Of a stretch of DNA of 64,000 nucleotides, positions 26,306 to 34,324 are shown one piece after another. Source of the stretch: Microbacterium oryzae. GTDB taxonomy: Bacteria; Actinomycetota; Actinomycetes; Actinomycetales; Microbacteriaceae. The notes under the pieces are model-generated. The model did no database searches, was not told the origin of the DNA, and saw nothing but the letters and a program-made list of their open reading frames with translations. Location: assembly GCF_030406385.1 (NCBI RefSeq), contig NZ_JAUEPM010000004.1:186001-250000 (forward strand), written 5' to 3'. Numbering within the stretch: the stretch's first letter is position 1; every line of letters starts with the position of its first letter. Made by a program: the position numbers and the translations under genes.

Positions 26306-27577
26306 TCAGATCGGGAGGAAGAGCTGCGTGGGAGCGTCGAACGTCGTGGCCCACATCGCAAGAGACGCTGCGCCGACCGCCCCGACGTCATCGTTGGTCG
26401 AAGCCCCACGGGTTTCGACGTCGTGCAGCGCGCGGAAGAGGAAGGCCTTGCTGATCAGCGGCGGCGCGATACGGAGCACGGCGGACATGAGGGCCGGCCA
26501 CTGCGGGCCGCCGAAGACGATCGCCTCGAGGTCGAGTGCGTTGGCGAGTTGCGACGCGACACGGGCGTAGCTGCGTGCGGCTCGATCAACGATGGCCGCC
26601 TCCTCTCCACCGGGATGGTCGACAGCGACCGCACAGAGTTCCGCAAATGCCTTCTCGACAGCCCTCGCGTCGCCCAGGTCAACCGAAGCCACGAGTCCTC
26701 GCGCAGCCGCCTCCCCGACCAGGGTCGCCGGAAGAGCCGTCAGGCTGAGGCAGCCTCGTCCACCGCAGGGGCAGATCGGGCCGTTGGGGTCGCCGCTCAT
26801 GTGACCGATGTTTCCGAGATTGCTGCTGGCGCCCCTTCGAACCTCTCCGTCCAGCACGATCCCCGCACCCGCCCCCGTTCCCAGATAGACGAAAGCGAAG
26901 TTCTGCGGAGGTCGTGGGCTGCTCCACAGCTCGCCGAGCGCGGCCGCCGTGGTGTCCTTCTCGACGACGACGGGCAGCCCGAGGCGCCTCTCGAGCTCAG
27001 CACGGAGCCCGACGTCCTCCCAGCCGGGCAGGTTCGGCGCATCTCGCACCGAGCCGTGCAGGACATCGATCGGACCGGGAGTCGCCACTCCGATGCCGGC
27101 GACGCGGTCGGTAGGCACTCCGGCCGCTTCGATCAGTTGCCTGATGCGCAGCTCGATCTCAGCGAGCATCGCCTCGGGCTCCGGTGTGTCGGGGGTGCGC
27201 ATGCTCAGGCGCTGCACGATGTCTCCGGCGAGCGTAAAGACGACGAACGTGAGCCGAGCGGGATCAATATGCAGGCCGATCGTAAAGCGCCCGCTGGCAT
27301 TGACCTCGAAGATCGTGCGGGGTGCACCCCCCGTACCGGCCGAGACGCGCCCCGTCTCGCGGATGAGATCCGCATCGCTCAGCCGGCGACAGATGTTCGA
27401 GACCGTCTGAGCCGTCAGCCCCGTCTCGCGTACGAGCTCCACCCGACTGATTCCCCGCGACCGGCGGACGAGGTCGAGGACGAGCATCTGGTTGTAGTCG
27501 GCCACCCGAGGGAGGTTGCTTCCCCGCCTGCGGGCGCTTCGGAGCGGGTGCGGGGACGACGCGGACGCAGCTCTCAT
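26306..27577 (-). CDS. ROK family transcriptional regulator
   Basis: 423 residues from the ATG at 27577. An N-terminal winged helix (about residues 20-85, GISRVELVRETGLTAQTVSNICRRL) is fused to a sugar-kinase-like ROK domain with GVATPGPID, the EKDTTAAALGE segment, and the zinc motif CPCGGRGCLSL. The usual final Glu of that motif is Ser. Such proteins sense a sugar or sugar phosphate and repress catabolic genes. It is divergent from the ABC importer operon and upstream of the mannosidase gene, so it probably controls both. A TACGAT hexamer six bases upstream supports this leaderless start. Confidence 0.9.
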   Translation of the reverse strand: MRAASASSPHPLRSARRRGSNLPRVADYNQMLVLDLVRRSRGISRVELVRETGLTAQTVSNICRRLSDADLIRETGRVSAGTGGAPRTIFEVNASGRFTIGLHIDPARLTFVVFTLAGDIVQRLSMRTPDTPEPEAMLAEIELRIRQLIEAAGVPTDRVAGIGVATPGPIDVLHGSVRDAPNLPGWEDVGLRAELERRLGLPVVVEKDTTAAALGELWSSPRPPQNFAFVYLGTGAGAGIVLDGEVRRGASSNLGNIGHMSGDPNGPICPCGGRGCLSLTALPATLVGEAAARGLVASVDLGDARAVEKAFAELCAVAVDHPGGEEAAIVDRAARSYARVASQLANALDLEAIVFGGPQWPALMSAVLRIAPPLISKAFLFRALHDVETRGASTNDDVGAVGAASLAMWATTFDAPTQLFLPI

Positions 27578-27583
27578 CCACCG

Positions 27584-27589
27584 ATCGTA
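27584..27589 (-). promoter_or_regulatory. Leaderless -10 hexamer for the ROK regulator
   Basis: TACGAT on the minus strand, six bases before the ATG at 27577. Confidence 0.45.
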
Positions 27590-27604
27590 GACGAGGATCA
27601 CCTA

Positions 27605-27633
27605 TTGACACACTCAAATTGATGGAATTAACT
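27605..27633 (+). promoter_or_regulatory. Sigma-70 type promoter of the sugar ABC importer operon
   Basis: TTGACA (27605-27610), 17-bp spacer, TTAACT (27628-27633). It lies in an unusually A/T-rich stretch of this window, 34 bases before the binding-protein ATG. Confidence 0.6.
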
Positions 27634-27666
27634 GACCGTGTCCGCGTCAATGGAGAGGCAACGTCA

Positions 27667-28941
27667 ATGAAGTCCATGAGGTCCCTGCCGGTATTGATCA
27701 CCGGCGTGCTGGCCGTGAGTGCGCTTGCAGGCTGCTCGCAGAACTCCCCCGACGACGACGGTGTCGTCGAACTCACCTTCAGACAGTTCGACCCGGCAGA
27801 TCAGGTGGAGGGCCTGGTCGAAGCGGTGGACACCTGGAACGCGGACCACTCCGAGATCCAGGTCGAGCTTGAAACCGTCACGCCGAACAACCCGCAGCAG
27901 TTCGCTCGCGAGGCGAACTCCGGTTCCGGGCCCGACGTGATCCATATGGCGCTCGCGGATGTGGCCTTCCTCGCACAGCCACGCGTGCTCCTGCCGCTGG
28001 ACGATCTCATGGCATCGGAGCCACTTGACAGCGCCGACGACCTTCTCGCGACTGAGATGACCGTCCTCGATGGCACGACCTGGGGAGTGCCGTGGACAGC
28101 GGACACGATGGCACTCGTGTACCGGCCTGACGTGCTCGAGGATGCCGGCGTCACGGCGACGCCGGAGACATGGGAGGAGTTCCAGAAGGTCGCAGAGCGC
28201 ATCACCGAGGACAGCGACGGCGCCGTCAACGGCTTCTGCTTCGCAGCGGGTGCGCAGCAGAGCGCGGCGCAATGGTTCCCGATCAACTACTACCTCTGGA
28301 ATCACGACTCGTTCCTCATCGAGAACGAAGGCGGCAGTTGGCAGGTGGGGGTGACACAGGACGAGCTGGCCGAGACGATCGACTACTTCAACACCTTCTT
28401 CACCAGCGGCACGACGCCCACCTCCATGCAATCGCTGACGGACTACGCCGACCCGGCGATCGCCGCGGCGTTGGACGACGGGTCGTGCGCCATGACGTAC
28501 ATGCCGCCCGCGGCGTTCCGGGCGGTGCGCGACCAGGTGAGCGCGGAGCTCGCCACAGCGCCGATGCCTGGCGGGCTCGTGGACGGCTCCACGCACCTGG
28601 GTGGGCGCGCCCTGGGAATCAACGCCAACAGCGAGCACCCCGAGGAGGCGTGGGAGTTCATCACGTATCTCATGAGCAGCGACACCTTCGCGACCTACTC
28701 GCAGTATCCGGCGTCGGCGCAGACGCTCACCGAGCTGGAGGTCGATCCGACCGAGCAGGGCTTCGTCGACCAGCTGCCTCACGCGGTCCCTTTCGCGAAG
28801 TACATCGGGGCACCCGTCACCACCGCGTCGCTGCAGGAACTCGTCAATCAGCAGTTCTCGGCAGTCTATTCGGGTCAGTCCGACAGCCAGACGGCAGCCA
28901 AGGCGATCATCGACGCGATCGAACAGGGCCTTCAGGGCTGA
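27667..28941 (+). CDS. Sugar ABC transporter substrate-binding lipoprotein
   Basis: 424 residues of the family 1 extracellular solute-binding type (oligosaccharide binders). The lipoprotein signal MKSMRSLPVLITGVLAVSALAGC ends in an LAGC lipobox at residue 23. NYYLWNHDSFLIENEGG and EEAWEFITYLMSSD are typical of the family. I chose the ATG at 27667, which has a GGAGAGG site upstream. It is the first gene of an operon with two permeases and the sulfatase. There is no ATPase gene here, so a shared MsiK-type ATPase elsewhere must power it, as is common in actinobacteria. Confidence 0.9.
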   Translation: MKSMRSLPVLITGVLAVSALAGCSQNSPDDDGVVELTFRQFDPADQVEGLVEAVDTWNADHSEIQVELETVTPNNPQQFAREANSGSGPDVIHMALADVAFLAQPRVLLPLDDLMASEPLDSADDLLATEMTVLDGTTWGVPWTADTMALVYRPDVLEDAGVTATPETWEEFQKVAERITEDSDGAVNGFCFAAGAQQSAAQWFPINYYLWNHDSFLIENEGGSWQVGVTQDELAETIDYFNTFFTSGTTPTSMQSLTDYADPAIAAALDDGSCAMTYMPPAAFRAVRDQVSAELATAPMPGGLVDGSTHLGGRALGINANSEHPEEAWEFITYLMSSDTFATYSQYPASAQTLTELEVDPTEQGFVDQLPHAVPFAKYIGAPVTTASLQELVNQQFSAVYSGQSDSQTAAKAIIDAIEQGLQG

Positions 28942-29852
28942 TGACGTCCGTGACGAGACGCCGGGGTGAACGACTTCAGCCGTATCTGTTGAGCGCCCCG
29001 GCGCTCGTCATCGTGGCGCTGCTGTTCCTCTTCCCCTCCATCTACAACGTTATCCTCGCGTTTCAGAAGCTCTCCCCGTTCGAGGCTCCCGGGGACGCGG
29101 AGTGGTCGGGACTGCGCAACTTCCAGAACGTCGTTGGCGACCCTCAGTTCGGCGGTGCCGCGTTCAACACGGTCTTCTGGCTCACGCTGGTGACAGTCGT
29201 TATGCGACTCATCTTCGGGCTCGCCCTCGCCGTTGCACTGCATTCACCGGTGCTGGGACGGTGGAGGGTGCGCGGTCTTGCGCGCACGATGGCCCTCATC
29301 CCCTGGATGGTGCCGCCCGTGGTCGCCGTCGCCGCATGGAAGTGGATTCTGGACGGCAACTCGGGGGTGCTCAACCAGGCACTCGCGGCGCTGGGCCTCA
29401 TCGACGGAGGAATCCCGTTCCTCGCTCAGACGAGCACGGTGTGGTGGTGCATCGTCGCGATCGTCGTCTGGCGGGAGCTCCCGTTCGTCGTCATGGTGTT
29501 GCTGGCGGGGTTGCAGTCAATCCCGGATGAGCAGTACGAGGCCGCCTCGCTCGATGGCGCCGGATGGTGGAAGTCCTTCCTCAACGTCACGGTTCCGAAC
29601 CTGCGCCCTGTGCTCACCGTGGTGGTGCTGGTCACAGTGATCGCGACGTTCAACAACTTCGTCTACGTCTGGCTTACCACCGGAGGGGGCCCCGGCACCT
29701 ACACAGCGGTTCTCGCAACCGAGCTCTACTCGACGGCCTTCTTCGGGAACGACCTCGGCGGAGCCGCGGCGATCGGGCTCATCATGACCGCGATCATGGC
29801 TGTGTTCGCCGTGATGTACATGCGAGTGACATCGAAGGAGGACGCCCGATGA
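28941..29852 (+). CDS. Sugar ABC transporter permease (MalF/UgpA type)
   Basis: 303 residues, six membrane helices, with the EAA loop EQYEAASLDGAGWWKSFLNVTVPNL, which docks the ATPase. The N-terminus QPYLLSAPALVIVALLFLFPSIYNVILAF is typical of MalF-like permeases. The ATG at 28941 shares one base with the TGA of the binding-protein gene, so the two are translationally coupled. Confidence 0.93.
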   Translation: MTSVTRRRGERLQPYLLSAPALVIVALLFLFPSIYNVILAFQKLSPFEAPGDAEWSGLRNFQNVVGDPQFGGAAFNTVFWLTLVTVVMRLIFGLALAVALHSPVLGRWRVRGLARTMALIPWMVPPVVAVAAWKWILDGNSGVLNQALAALGLIDGGIPFLAQTSTVWWCIVAIVVWRELPFVVMVLLAGLQSIPDEQYEAASLDGAGWWKSFLNVTVPNLRPVLTVVVLVTVIATFNNFVYVWLTTGGGPGTYTAVLATELYSTAFFGNDLGGAAAIGLIMTAIMAVFAVMYMRVTSKEDAR

Positions 29853-30742
29853 GCGAGACCCGTGCCGTGATCACGTCCTCCGGCGCGCATGCACGCGGTC
29901 GCTTCGGCTCCGAGAATCGACGTGCTTCGGATCTGCTCCTGCTCATCCCGCTCTTCGCCGTGCTGCTGATGATTGTCTTCCCCGTGCTGTGGATGACGTA
30001 CAGCTCCCTGCGTCCCGCTCGGTCCATCGCCGCCGGGCTGACATGGGGATCCGCGTTCTCTGAGCTCAGCTTCGACTCCTACGAGCGATTGTTCGACGGC
30101 ACGGGCTTCGGGCACTACCTGGTCAACAGCCTTCTCATCTGTCTCGTCGGCACACTGGTCACTGTGGTCGTCGCGGCACTCGCCGGATTCGCACTGTCGC
30201 GCTACGCCTTCCGCATCAAGAAGCTCGTCATGCTCCTACTCGTAGCGACGCAGCTGCTGCCCTTCGTGGTGCTCGTGACACCCGTTTACCTGTTCTTCGC
30301 CGAGCTAGGCCTTCTGAACAGCTACGCCGGCATCGTCATCGTCTATGTCGCGATGACTCTGCCGCTGGCAGTGCTACTCATGACGGGTTTCTTCAACGCG
30401 GTCCCGCGCACGCTCGACGAGGCCGCGCGGGTCGACGGCGCGTCGACGTTGACGGTCATCGCGCGCATCATCGCGCCGCTCACCTGGCCAGGCATCGTCA
30501 CCGTCTCGGTGACTGCCTTCATCGCGATGTGGGAGGAGTTCCTCTTCGCCCAGGTGTTCCTCACCGACGACGCCCTCAAGACCGTGCAGGTAGGTCTCGC
30601 CGGGCTCTTCGGCGAGTACGGGACCGACTGGGGAGTCGTCATGGCGGCGTCGGTCGTCGCGGCCCTACCCACCATCATTCTGTTCTCACTGCTGCAGCGC
30701 CGGCTCGTCGCCGGCGTCGCCGCCGGCGCCATCAAGGAGTGA
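29849..30742 (+). CDS. Sugar ABC transporter permease (MalG/UgpE type)
   Basis: 297 residues, six membrane helices, EAA loop RTLDEAARVDGASTLTVIARIIAP. The start ATG overlaps the stop of the first permease (ATGA). It forms the heterodimeric channel with the preceding protein. Confidence 0.93.
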   Translation: MSETRAVITSSGAHARGRFGSENRRASDLLLLIPLFAVLLMIVFPVLWMTYSSLRPARSIAAGLTWGSAFSELSFDSYERLFDGTGFGHYLVNSLLICLVGTLVTVVVAALAGFALSRYAFRIKKLVMLLLVATQLLPFVVLVTPVYLFFAELGLLNSYAGIVIVYVAMTLPLAVLLMTGFFNAVPRTLDEAARVDGASTLTVIARIIAPLTWPGIVTVSVTAFIAMWEEFLFAQVFLTDDALKTVQVGLAGLFGEYGTDWGVVMAASVVAALPTIILFSLLQRRLVAGVAAGAIKE

Positions 30743-30744
30743 AA

Positions 30745-32067
30745 GTGACACGACCCAACGTCGTCATCATCTACGCGGACGACCTGGGCTGGGGGGATGT
30801 GGGGTGCTTCGGCTCCGAGGACATCCAGACCCCTGCCATCGACGAGCTCGCCGCATCCGGCCGCCGCCTCACGCAGTGGTACGCCAATTCGCCCGTGTGC
30901 TCGCCGTCCCGCGCGTCGCTCATGACCGGGCGGTATCCCGCTCACGCCGGAGTCGAGGCCATCCTCGGCGGTACGCGCCAGACGCGAGGGCTGCCCGCCC
31001 AGGAGACGATCGCATCGGAGCTGAAGCGCCGCGGCTACCGCACCGCCCTCTTCGGCAAGTGGCATCTGGGAGCGGCACCAGAGTACGACCCCCTCCATTA
31101 CGGGTTCCAGGACTTCTTCGGGTTCCGAGCCGGCTGCGTGGACTACTACTCACACATCTACTACTGGGGCGACCACAACCCGGTGCACGACCTGTGGGAG
31201 GGCGACCAAGAGGCATGGCACAACGGGGAGTACCTCACCACCGTCATCGGCGAGCGCGCGTCGCGCTTCATCGAGCAGAATGCCGGCCGCCCCTTCTTCT
31301 GCTACGTGCCATTCAACGCCCCCCACTATCCAATGCACGCACCTCAGCAATACATGGAGCGGTATGCGCACCTCGACGGAGGGCGCCGCACGATGGCGGC
31401 GATGGTGAGCGCGATGGACGACGCTATCGCTCAGATCCTCGCGACCCTGGATCGGCTCGGCCTGCGGGACGACACCATCGTCTTCTTCTCGTCGGACAAC
31501 GGACCCTCCGCCGAAAGCCGCAACTGGCTCGACGGCGAGGAGGTGTCGTACAACGGCGGCTCGACCGGCGGTCTCCGAGGCACGAAGGGATCCGTCTTCG
31601 AAGGCGGCATCCGCGTGCCATCTATCGTGTCGTGGCCGAGTCGACTGGCCGCAGGGCACGACTTCGCTGAGGTCGGATCCATGATGGACGTCCTCCCGAC
31701 GATCCTCGAGGCCGTCGACGACGGCGGCGCGGGCTATGCCGACCGAATCGACGGGCGATCACGGCTGGCGGAATGGCTGTCGCCAGGTGCCGACGCCGCC
31801 CGCGCCATCCTCCCCGTCTTCTGGTCCTACGAGGGCCAATGGGCAGTGCGTCGCGCGGAGTGGAAACTCGTCGTGAATGCCCGCGAGGGAATGGTGCCAC
31901 CGGTCGTCGTGGATCGTGCGCTCTTCGACCTCGCCGCCGACGGGGCTGAGACTGTCGATGTCGCCGATCGCTTCCCCGATCAACTGGCTCGACTGGAGGC
32001 CGACCTCGACGCCTTCCGACGGAAGCATGCTGAATGGACACAAGTGGGTGCGCCGGACGCGGTCTAG
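30745..32067 (+). CDS. Sulfatase (type I, formylglycine-dependent)
   Basis: 440 residues. The catalytic motif CSPSRASLMTGR begins at Cys52, which must be oxidised to formylglycine by a separate maturase. Metal ligands are visible as ADD at residues 11-13 and DN in FSSDNGPSAESR, and the GKWHLG motif is present. There is no signal peptide (start VTRPNVVIIYADDLGWGD), so it is cytoplasmic, which is unusual for secreted-type arylsulfatases but fits a substrate brought in by the ABC importer. The GTG at 30745 lies two bases after the permease stop, preceded by AAGGAG. Confidence 0.92.
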   Translation: MTRPNVVIIYADDLGWGDVGCFGSEDIQTPAIDELAASGRRLTQWYANSPVCSPSRASLMTGRYPAHAGVEAILGGTRQTRGLPAQETIASELKRRGYRTALFGKWHLGAAPEYDPLHYGFQDFFGFRAGCVDYYSHIYYWGDHNPVHDLWEGDQEAWHNGEYLTTVIGERASRFIEQNAGRPFFCYVPFNAPHYPMHAPQQYMERYAHLDGGRRTMAAMVSAMDDAIAQILATLDRLGLRDDTIVFFSSDNGPSAESRNWLDGEEVSYNGGSTGGLRGTKGSVFEGGIRVPSIVSWPSRLAAGHDFAEVGSMMDVLPTILEAVDDGGAGYADRIDGRSRLAEWLSPGADAARAILPVFWSYEGQWAVRRAEWKLVVNAREGMVPPVVVDRALFDLAADGAETVDVADRFPDQLARLEADLDAFRRKHAEWTQVGAPDAV

Positions 32068-32117
32068 CTGAGGTGCGAGGGCACGAATTCGGTCGACGTC
32101 TTTGGCAGGGTGGAGGC

Positions 32118-32348
32118 ATGCGTCGCATCGCCCTCGGAACCGTCGCGGCGCTGATCGTCGCCGCGATCGCCCTTGCTCCCGTGCAGACGGCCGGGTACTG
32201 CGCGGACTCGCCGATGTCGGGGGCGTCCTTCTGCGACACCACCACGGCATCACTGATCGGGCTGCAGACGAGCGTCTGGGCTTGGGCAGGTGCAAGCGTC
32301 CTCGTCCTCGCCGTCGCCTGGTGGCTCGCGCGTCGGCAGCGCAGCTGA
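32118..32348 (+). CDS. Small membrane protein, 76 aa
   Basis: A 76-residue protein with an N-terminal signal-like helix (IALGTVAALIVAAIALAPV) and a second helix near the C-terminus (VWAWAGASVLVLAVAWWLA) ending in RRQRS. Two cysteines lie between (AGYCADSP and SFCDT). I do not recognise the family. A CAGGGT hexamer six bases upstream could be a leaderless promoter. Confidence 0.55.
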   Translation: MRRIALGTVAALIVAAIALAPVQTAGYCADSPMSGASFCDTTTASLIGLQTSVWAWAGASVLVLAVAWWLARRQRS

Positions 32349-32356
32349 ACTCGACG

Positions 32357-32362
32357 TAGGGT
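32357..32362 (+). promoter_or_regulatory. Leaderless -10 hexamer for the 2H phosphoesterase
   Basis: TAGGGT exactly six bases before the ATG at 32369; only 20 bp separate it from the previous stop. Confidence 0.5.
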
Positions 32363-32368
32363 GCCGTC

Positions 32369-32872
32369 ATGGCCATCACGAGCATCGAACTGCTGCTCGA
32401 CGCGAGCCTCGAGGAGGCGGTGCGAAGCGAGTGGCAGGCGCTCGCCGACGCGCGCCTCTCGAGCCTCGCCGCGCACACCTCCGCGAGCAACCGTCCGCAC
32501 GTGACGCTGCTCGTGCGGGAGGAGGTGGCGCAGCACACGTTCGCCGCCCAGGTCGCACGCCTTCCGCTGCCGGTGACGCTCGAATCGCCGTCGGTGTTCG
32601 CGCACAGCGACCGCGGCGTGCTGGTCCGACGCGTCATCGTCACCCCCGAGCTCGCCGAGCTGCACCGCGACGTGCACCGCGAGGCGGGGCCCGGTGACGA
32701 CAAGCCGCATACGCGTCCCGACGAGTGGACGCCGCATGTGACGCTCGCCCGTCGCCTCCGCCTGACCAATCTCGACGCAGCCCTGGCCATCCTCGGCGCC
32801 GAGCTGCGCGGGCAGGCCGTCGGCATGCGGCGCTGGGATGCGGGCACTCGCACCGTGACTCCGCTCGGCTGA
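32369..32872 (+). CDS. 2'-5' RNA ligase family (2H phosphoesterase) protein
   Basis: 167 residues with two HxT/S-type motifs, RPHVTLLV at about residue 42 and TPHVTLARR at about 120, which form the active site of the 2H superfamily. Members act on cyclic phosphates or 2',5' linkages in RNA; the cellular role in actinobacteria is unknown. It starts at the ATG at 32369 from a leaderless promoter. Confidence 0.85.
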   Translation: MAITSIELLLDASLEEAVRSEWQALADARLSSLAAHTSASNRPHVTLLVREEVAQHTFAAQVARLPLPVTLESPSVFAHSDRGVLVRRVIVTPELAELHRDVHREAGPGDDKPHTRPDEWTPHVTLARRLRLTNLDAALAILGAELRGQAVGMRRWDAGTRTVTPLG

Positions 32873-32887
32873 GCGTCGCCCGGCGGA

Positions 32888-32933
32888 TGTCAAGGGCTGG
32901 GCCCTCGTGACGGCGTTCTGCTGGGATGGCGGC
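32888..32933 (+). promoter_or_regulatory. Conserved upstream element of small acidic gene A (TGTCAAGG plus TGGGAT)
   Basis: TGTCAAGG at 32888-32895, then exactly 38 bases to the ATG at 32934, with TGGGAT six bases before the start. The same element at the same distances precedes the small acidic genes at 55001 and 55254. Confidence 0.6.
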
Positions 32934-33107
32934 ATGAGCGACACGAACAGCAACAGCGAGCACTACTCAATCCCCGACCCGGCGACGCAGCACACCGAGC
33001 GTGAGGACACCTCGGTCGTCCCCGACCTCGGTGCAGACCCCGTCGAGGAAGAGGAGAAGCGCATCGCCGGCGTCGACGACGACAGCGACCTGCCCGACCG
33101 CGTCTGA
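32934..33107 (+). CDS. Small acidic protein, 57 aa (family copy A)
   Basis: 57 residues, strongly acidic and with no hydrophobic core, so probably disordered. It starts MSDTNSNSEH and ends DDDSDLPDRV, with a central DPVEEEEKRI. No family is recognised, but it resembles the two small acidic proteins at 55001 and 55254 in size, composition, N-terminal MSxxxxxx pattern and upstream element. It is likely a stress- or growth-phase-induced product (inference from the shared promoter only). Confidence 0.6.
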   Translation: MSDTNSNSEHYSIPDPATQHTEREDTSVVPDLGADPVEEEEKRIAGVDDDSDLPDRV

Positions 33108-33146
33108 GCAGGGGTCAGCGCGCAGGTCGGGAGGAACACGCTGCTC

Positions 33147-33178
33147 GGGAGGATGGTCTTCCCTCCATTCGTCCTCCC
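33147..33178. terminator. Hairpin between convergent genes
   Basis: GGGAGGA (33147-33153) pairs with TCCTCCC (33172-33178). It sits between the acidic gene on the plus strand and the aminotransferase gene on the minus strand and could terminate either. Confidence 0.4.
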
Positions 33179-33201
33179 CAGTGCGTTTCTCCTCCTGAAC
33201 G

Positions 33202-33270
33202 CCGGGCAGGCTGAGCCCGGGCAGGCTGAGCGCCCGGCCTCCTCAGCGCCCGAGCCTCCTCAGCGCCCGA
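33202..33270. repeat. Two tandem repeats overlapping the aminotransferase stop codon
   Basis: A 15-bp unit CCGGGCAGGCTGAGC is duplicated at 33202-33231, followed by a 17-bp unit GCCTCCTCAGCGCCCGA duplicated at 33237-33270. The second array includes the minus-strand stop at 33260-33262. The two unit types are partly complementary, so the block can fold into a hairpin. Confidence 0.7.
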
Positions 33271-34324
33271 GCAGCGCCGCGACCTCGTCGAGGACCTCGA
33301 ACGGGGTCGTCGTGTGCGGGGAGAACCGGATGCGGTCATCCCCGATGAGGGTCGTCTGCACGCCGGCGAGCGCGAGCTCCGCGTGTAGGCGAGGAGCGTC
33401 CGAGAACCGGGCGACGACGATCCCGGCGCGCTCCGCAGCCGACGCGGGCGAGACGACGGACACTCCGTGCGAAGCCAGCCGCTCCGTGAGGCGGCTCGCG
33501 CGGGCTGACACCCGCAGGGCGACCTCGGCCACGCCCTCGTCCTCGATCCCCTCGAGCGCGGCCGTCAGCGCCGCGGCCGCGGAGGGCGCGCCGTTGGTCA
33601 CGGTGAATCCCCGTGCGTCGGCACGGCGGCGGTGCTCGTCACCGGAGTAGACCCCGGCATTCTCCACCCCCACCCATCCGGTGAGGAGCGGCTCGAGGCG
33701 ACTCAGCGCGCGCGGCGAGAGGGCGAGGAAGCCCGTCCCCCATCCTGCGCGCAGCCACTTCTGGCCGCCGACGGCGATGACGTCGGCCGTACGCCAGTCC
33801 TGCTGCACGACGCCCATCGCCTGGATCGCGTCGACGACGAGGAGACGATCGCCGATGACCTCCCGCAGGGCACCGAGATCGACCCGGTAGCCCGTCTGGA
33901 AGCTCACCGCGCTCACGGCCACGGCGACGGTGTCGGCGGTCAGCGCGCCGGCGACGTCGTCCGGAGACATCGGCCGCTCGGGGGCGGCCGGCTCCACGAC
34001 CTCCACCTCGAGGCGGCCCGCCTCGGCCGCCCGCCACCAGGGGTAGAGGTTCGCCGGGAACTCCGCCCGCGAGACCAGGACGCGTCCCGACGGCACGGCG
34101 AAGGCGGTGTGCAGGAGTCCGGTCGAGGTGTTGGGCATCAGCGCGATGCCGTCCGCCGCGAAGCCGGTGACACGCGAGACCGCCGCGATCGCCCTCTCGT
34201 CCTCCCGGTGCAGCTCGGCCGCCGGCACGCCCGCCGCCGCGCGCTCGTCGACCCGATGCGCCGCGGCGAGCACCGGCTGCGTCGGCGGACCGAAGCTCGC
34301 GAAGTTGAGGTACCTCTCCGTCAT
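33260..34324 (-). CDS. Class V aminotransferase family PLP enzyme
   Basis: 354 residues of the class V (cysteine desulfurase, isopenicillin N epimerase-like) fold. The PLP lysine is K189 in GGQKWLRAGWG, and the ring-binding Asp is D165 in VVDAIQAMG. There is no conserved catalytic-loop Cys of desulfurases. The ATG at 34324 overlaps the stop of the upstream semialdehyde dehydrogenase gene (ATGA), so it is the last gene of the hydroxyproline operon. Its reaction is unknown; it could handle an amino acid released from the peptides. Confidence 0.85.
   Translation of the reverse strand: MTERYLNFASFGPPTQPVLAAAHRVDERAAAGVPAAELHREDERAIAAVSRVTGFAADGIALMPNTSTGLLHTAFAVPSGRVLVSRAEFPANLYPWWRAAEAGRLEVEVVEPAAPERPMSPDDVAGALTADTVAVAVSAVSFQTGYRVDLGALREVIGDRLLVVDAIQAMGVVQQDWRTADVIAVGGQKWLRAGWGTGFLALSPRALSRLEPLLTGWVGVENAGVYSGDEHRRRADARGFTVTNGAPSAAAALTAALEGIEDEGVAEVALRVSARASRLTERLASHGVSVVSPASAAERAGIVVARFSDAPRLHAELALAGVQTTLIGDDRIRFSPHTTTPFEVLDEVAALLGR

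Noticed and set aside
33077..33260. A gene in the gap between the acidic gene and the aminotransferase
   Set aside because: The short frames arise from tandem repeats and a hairpin and show no codon bias.
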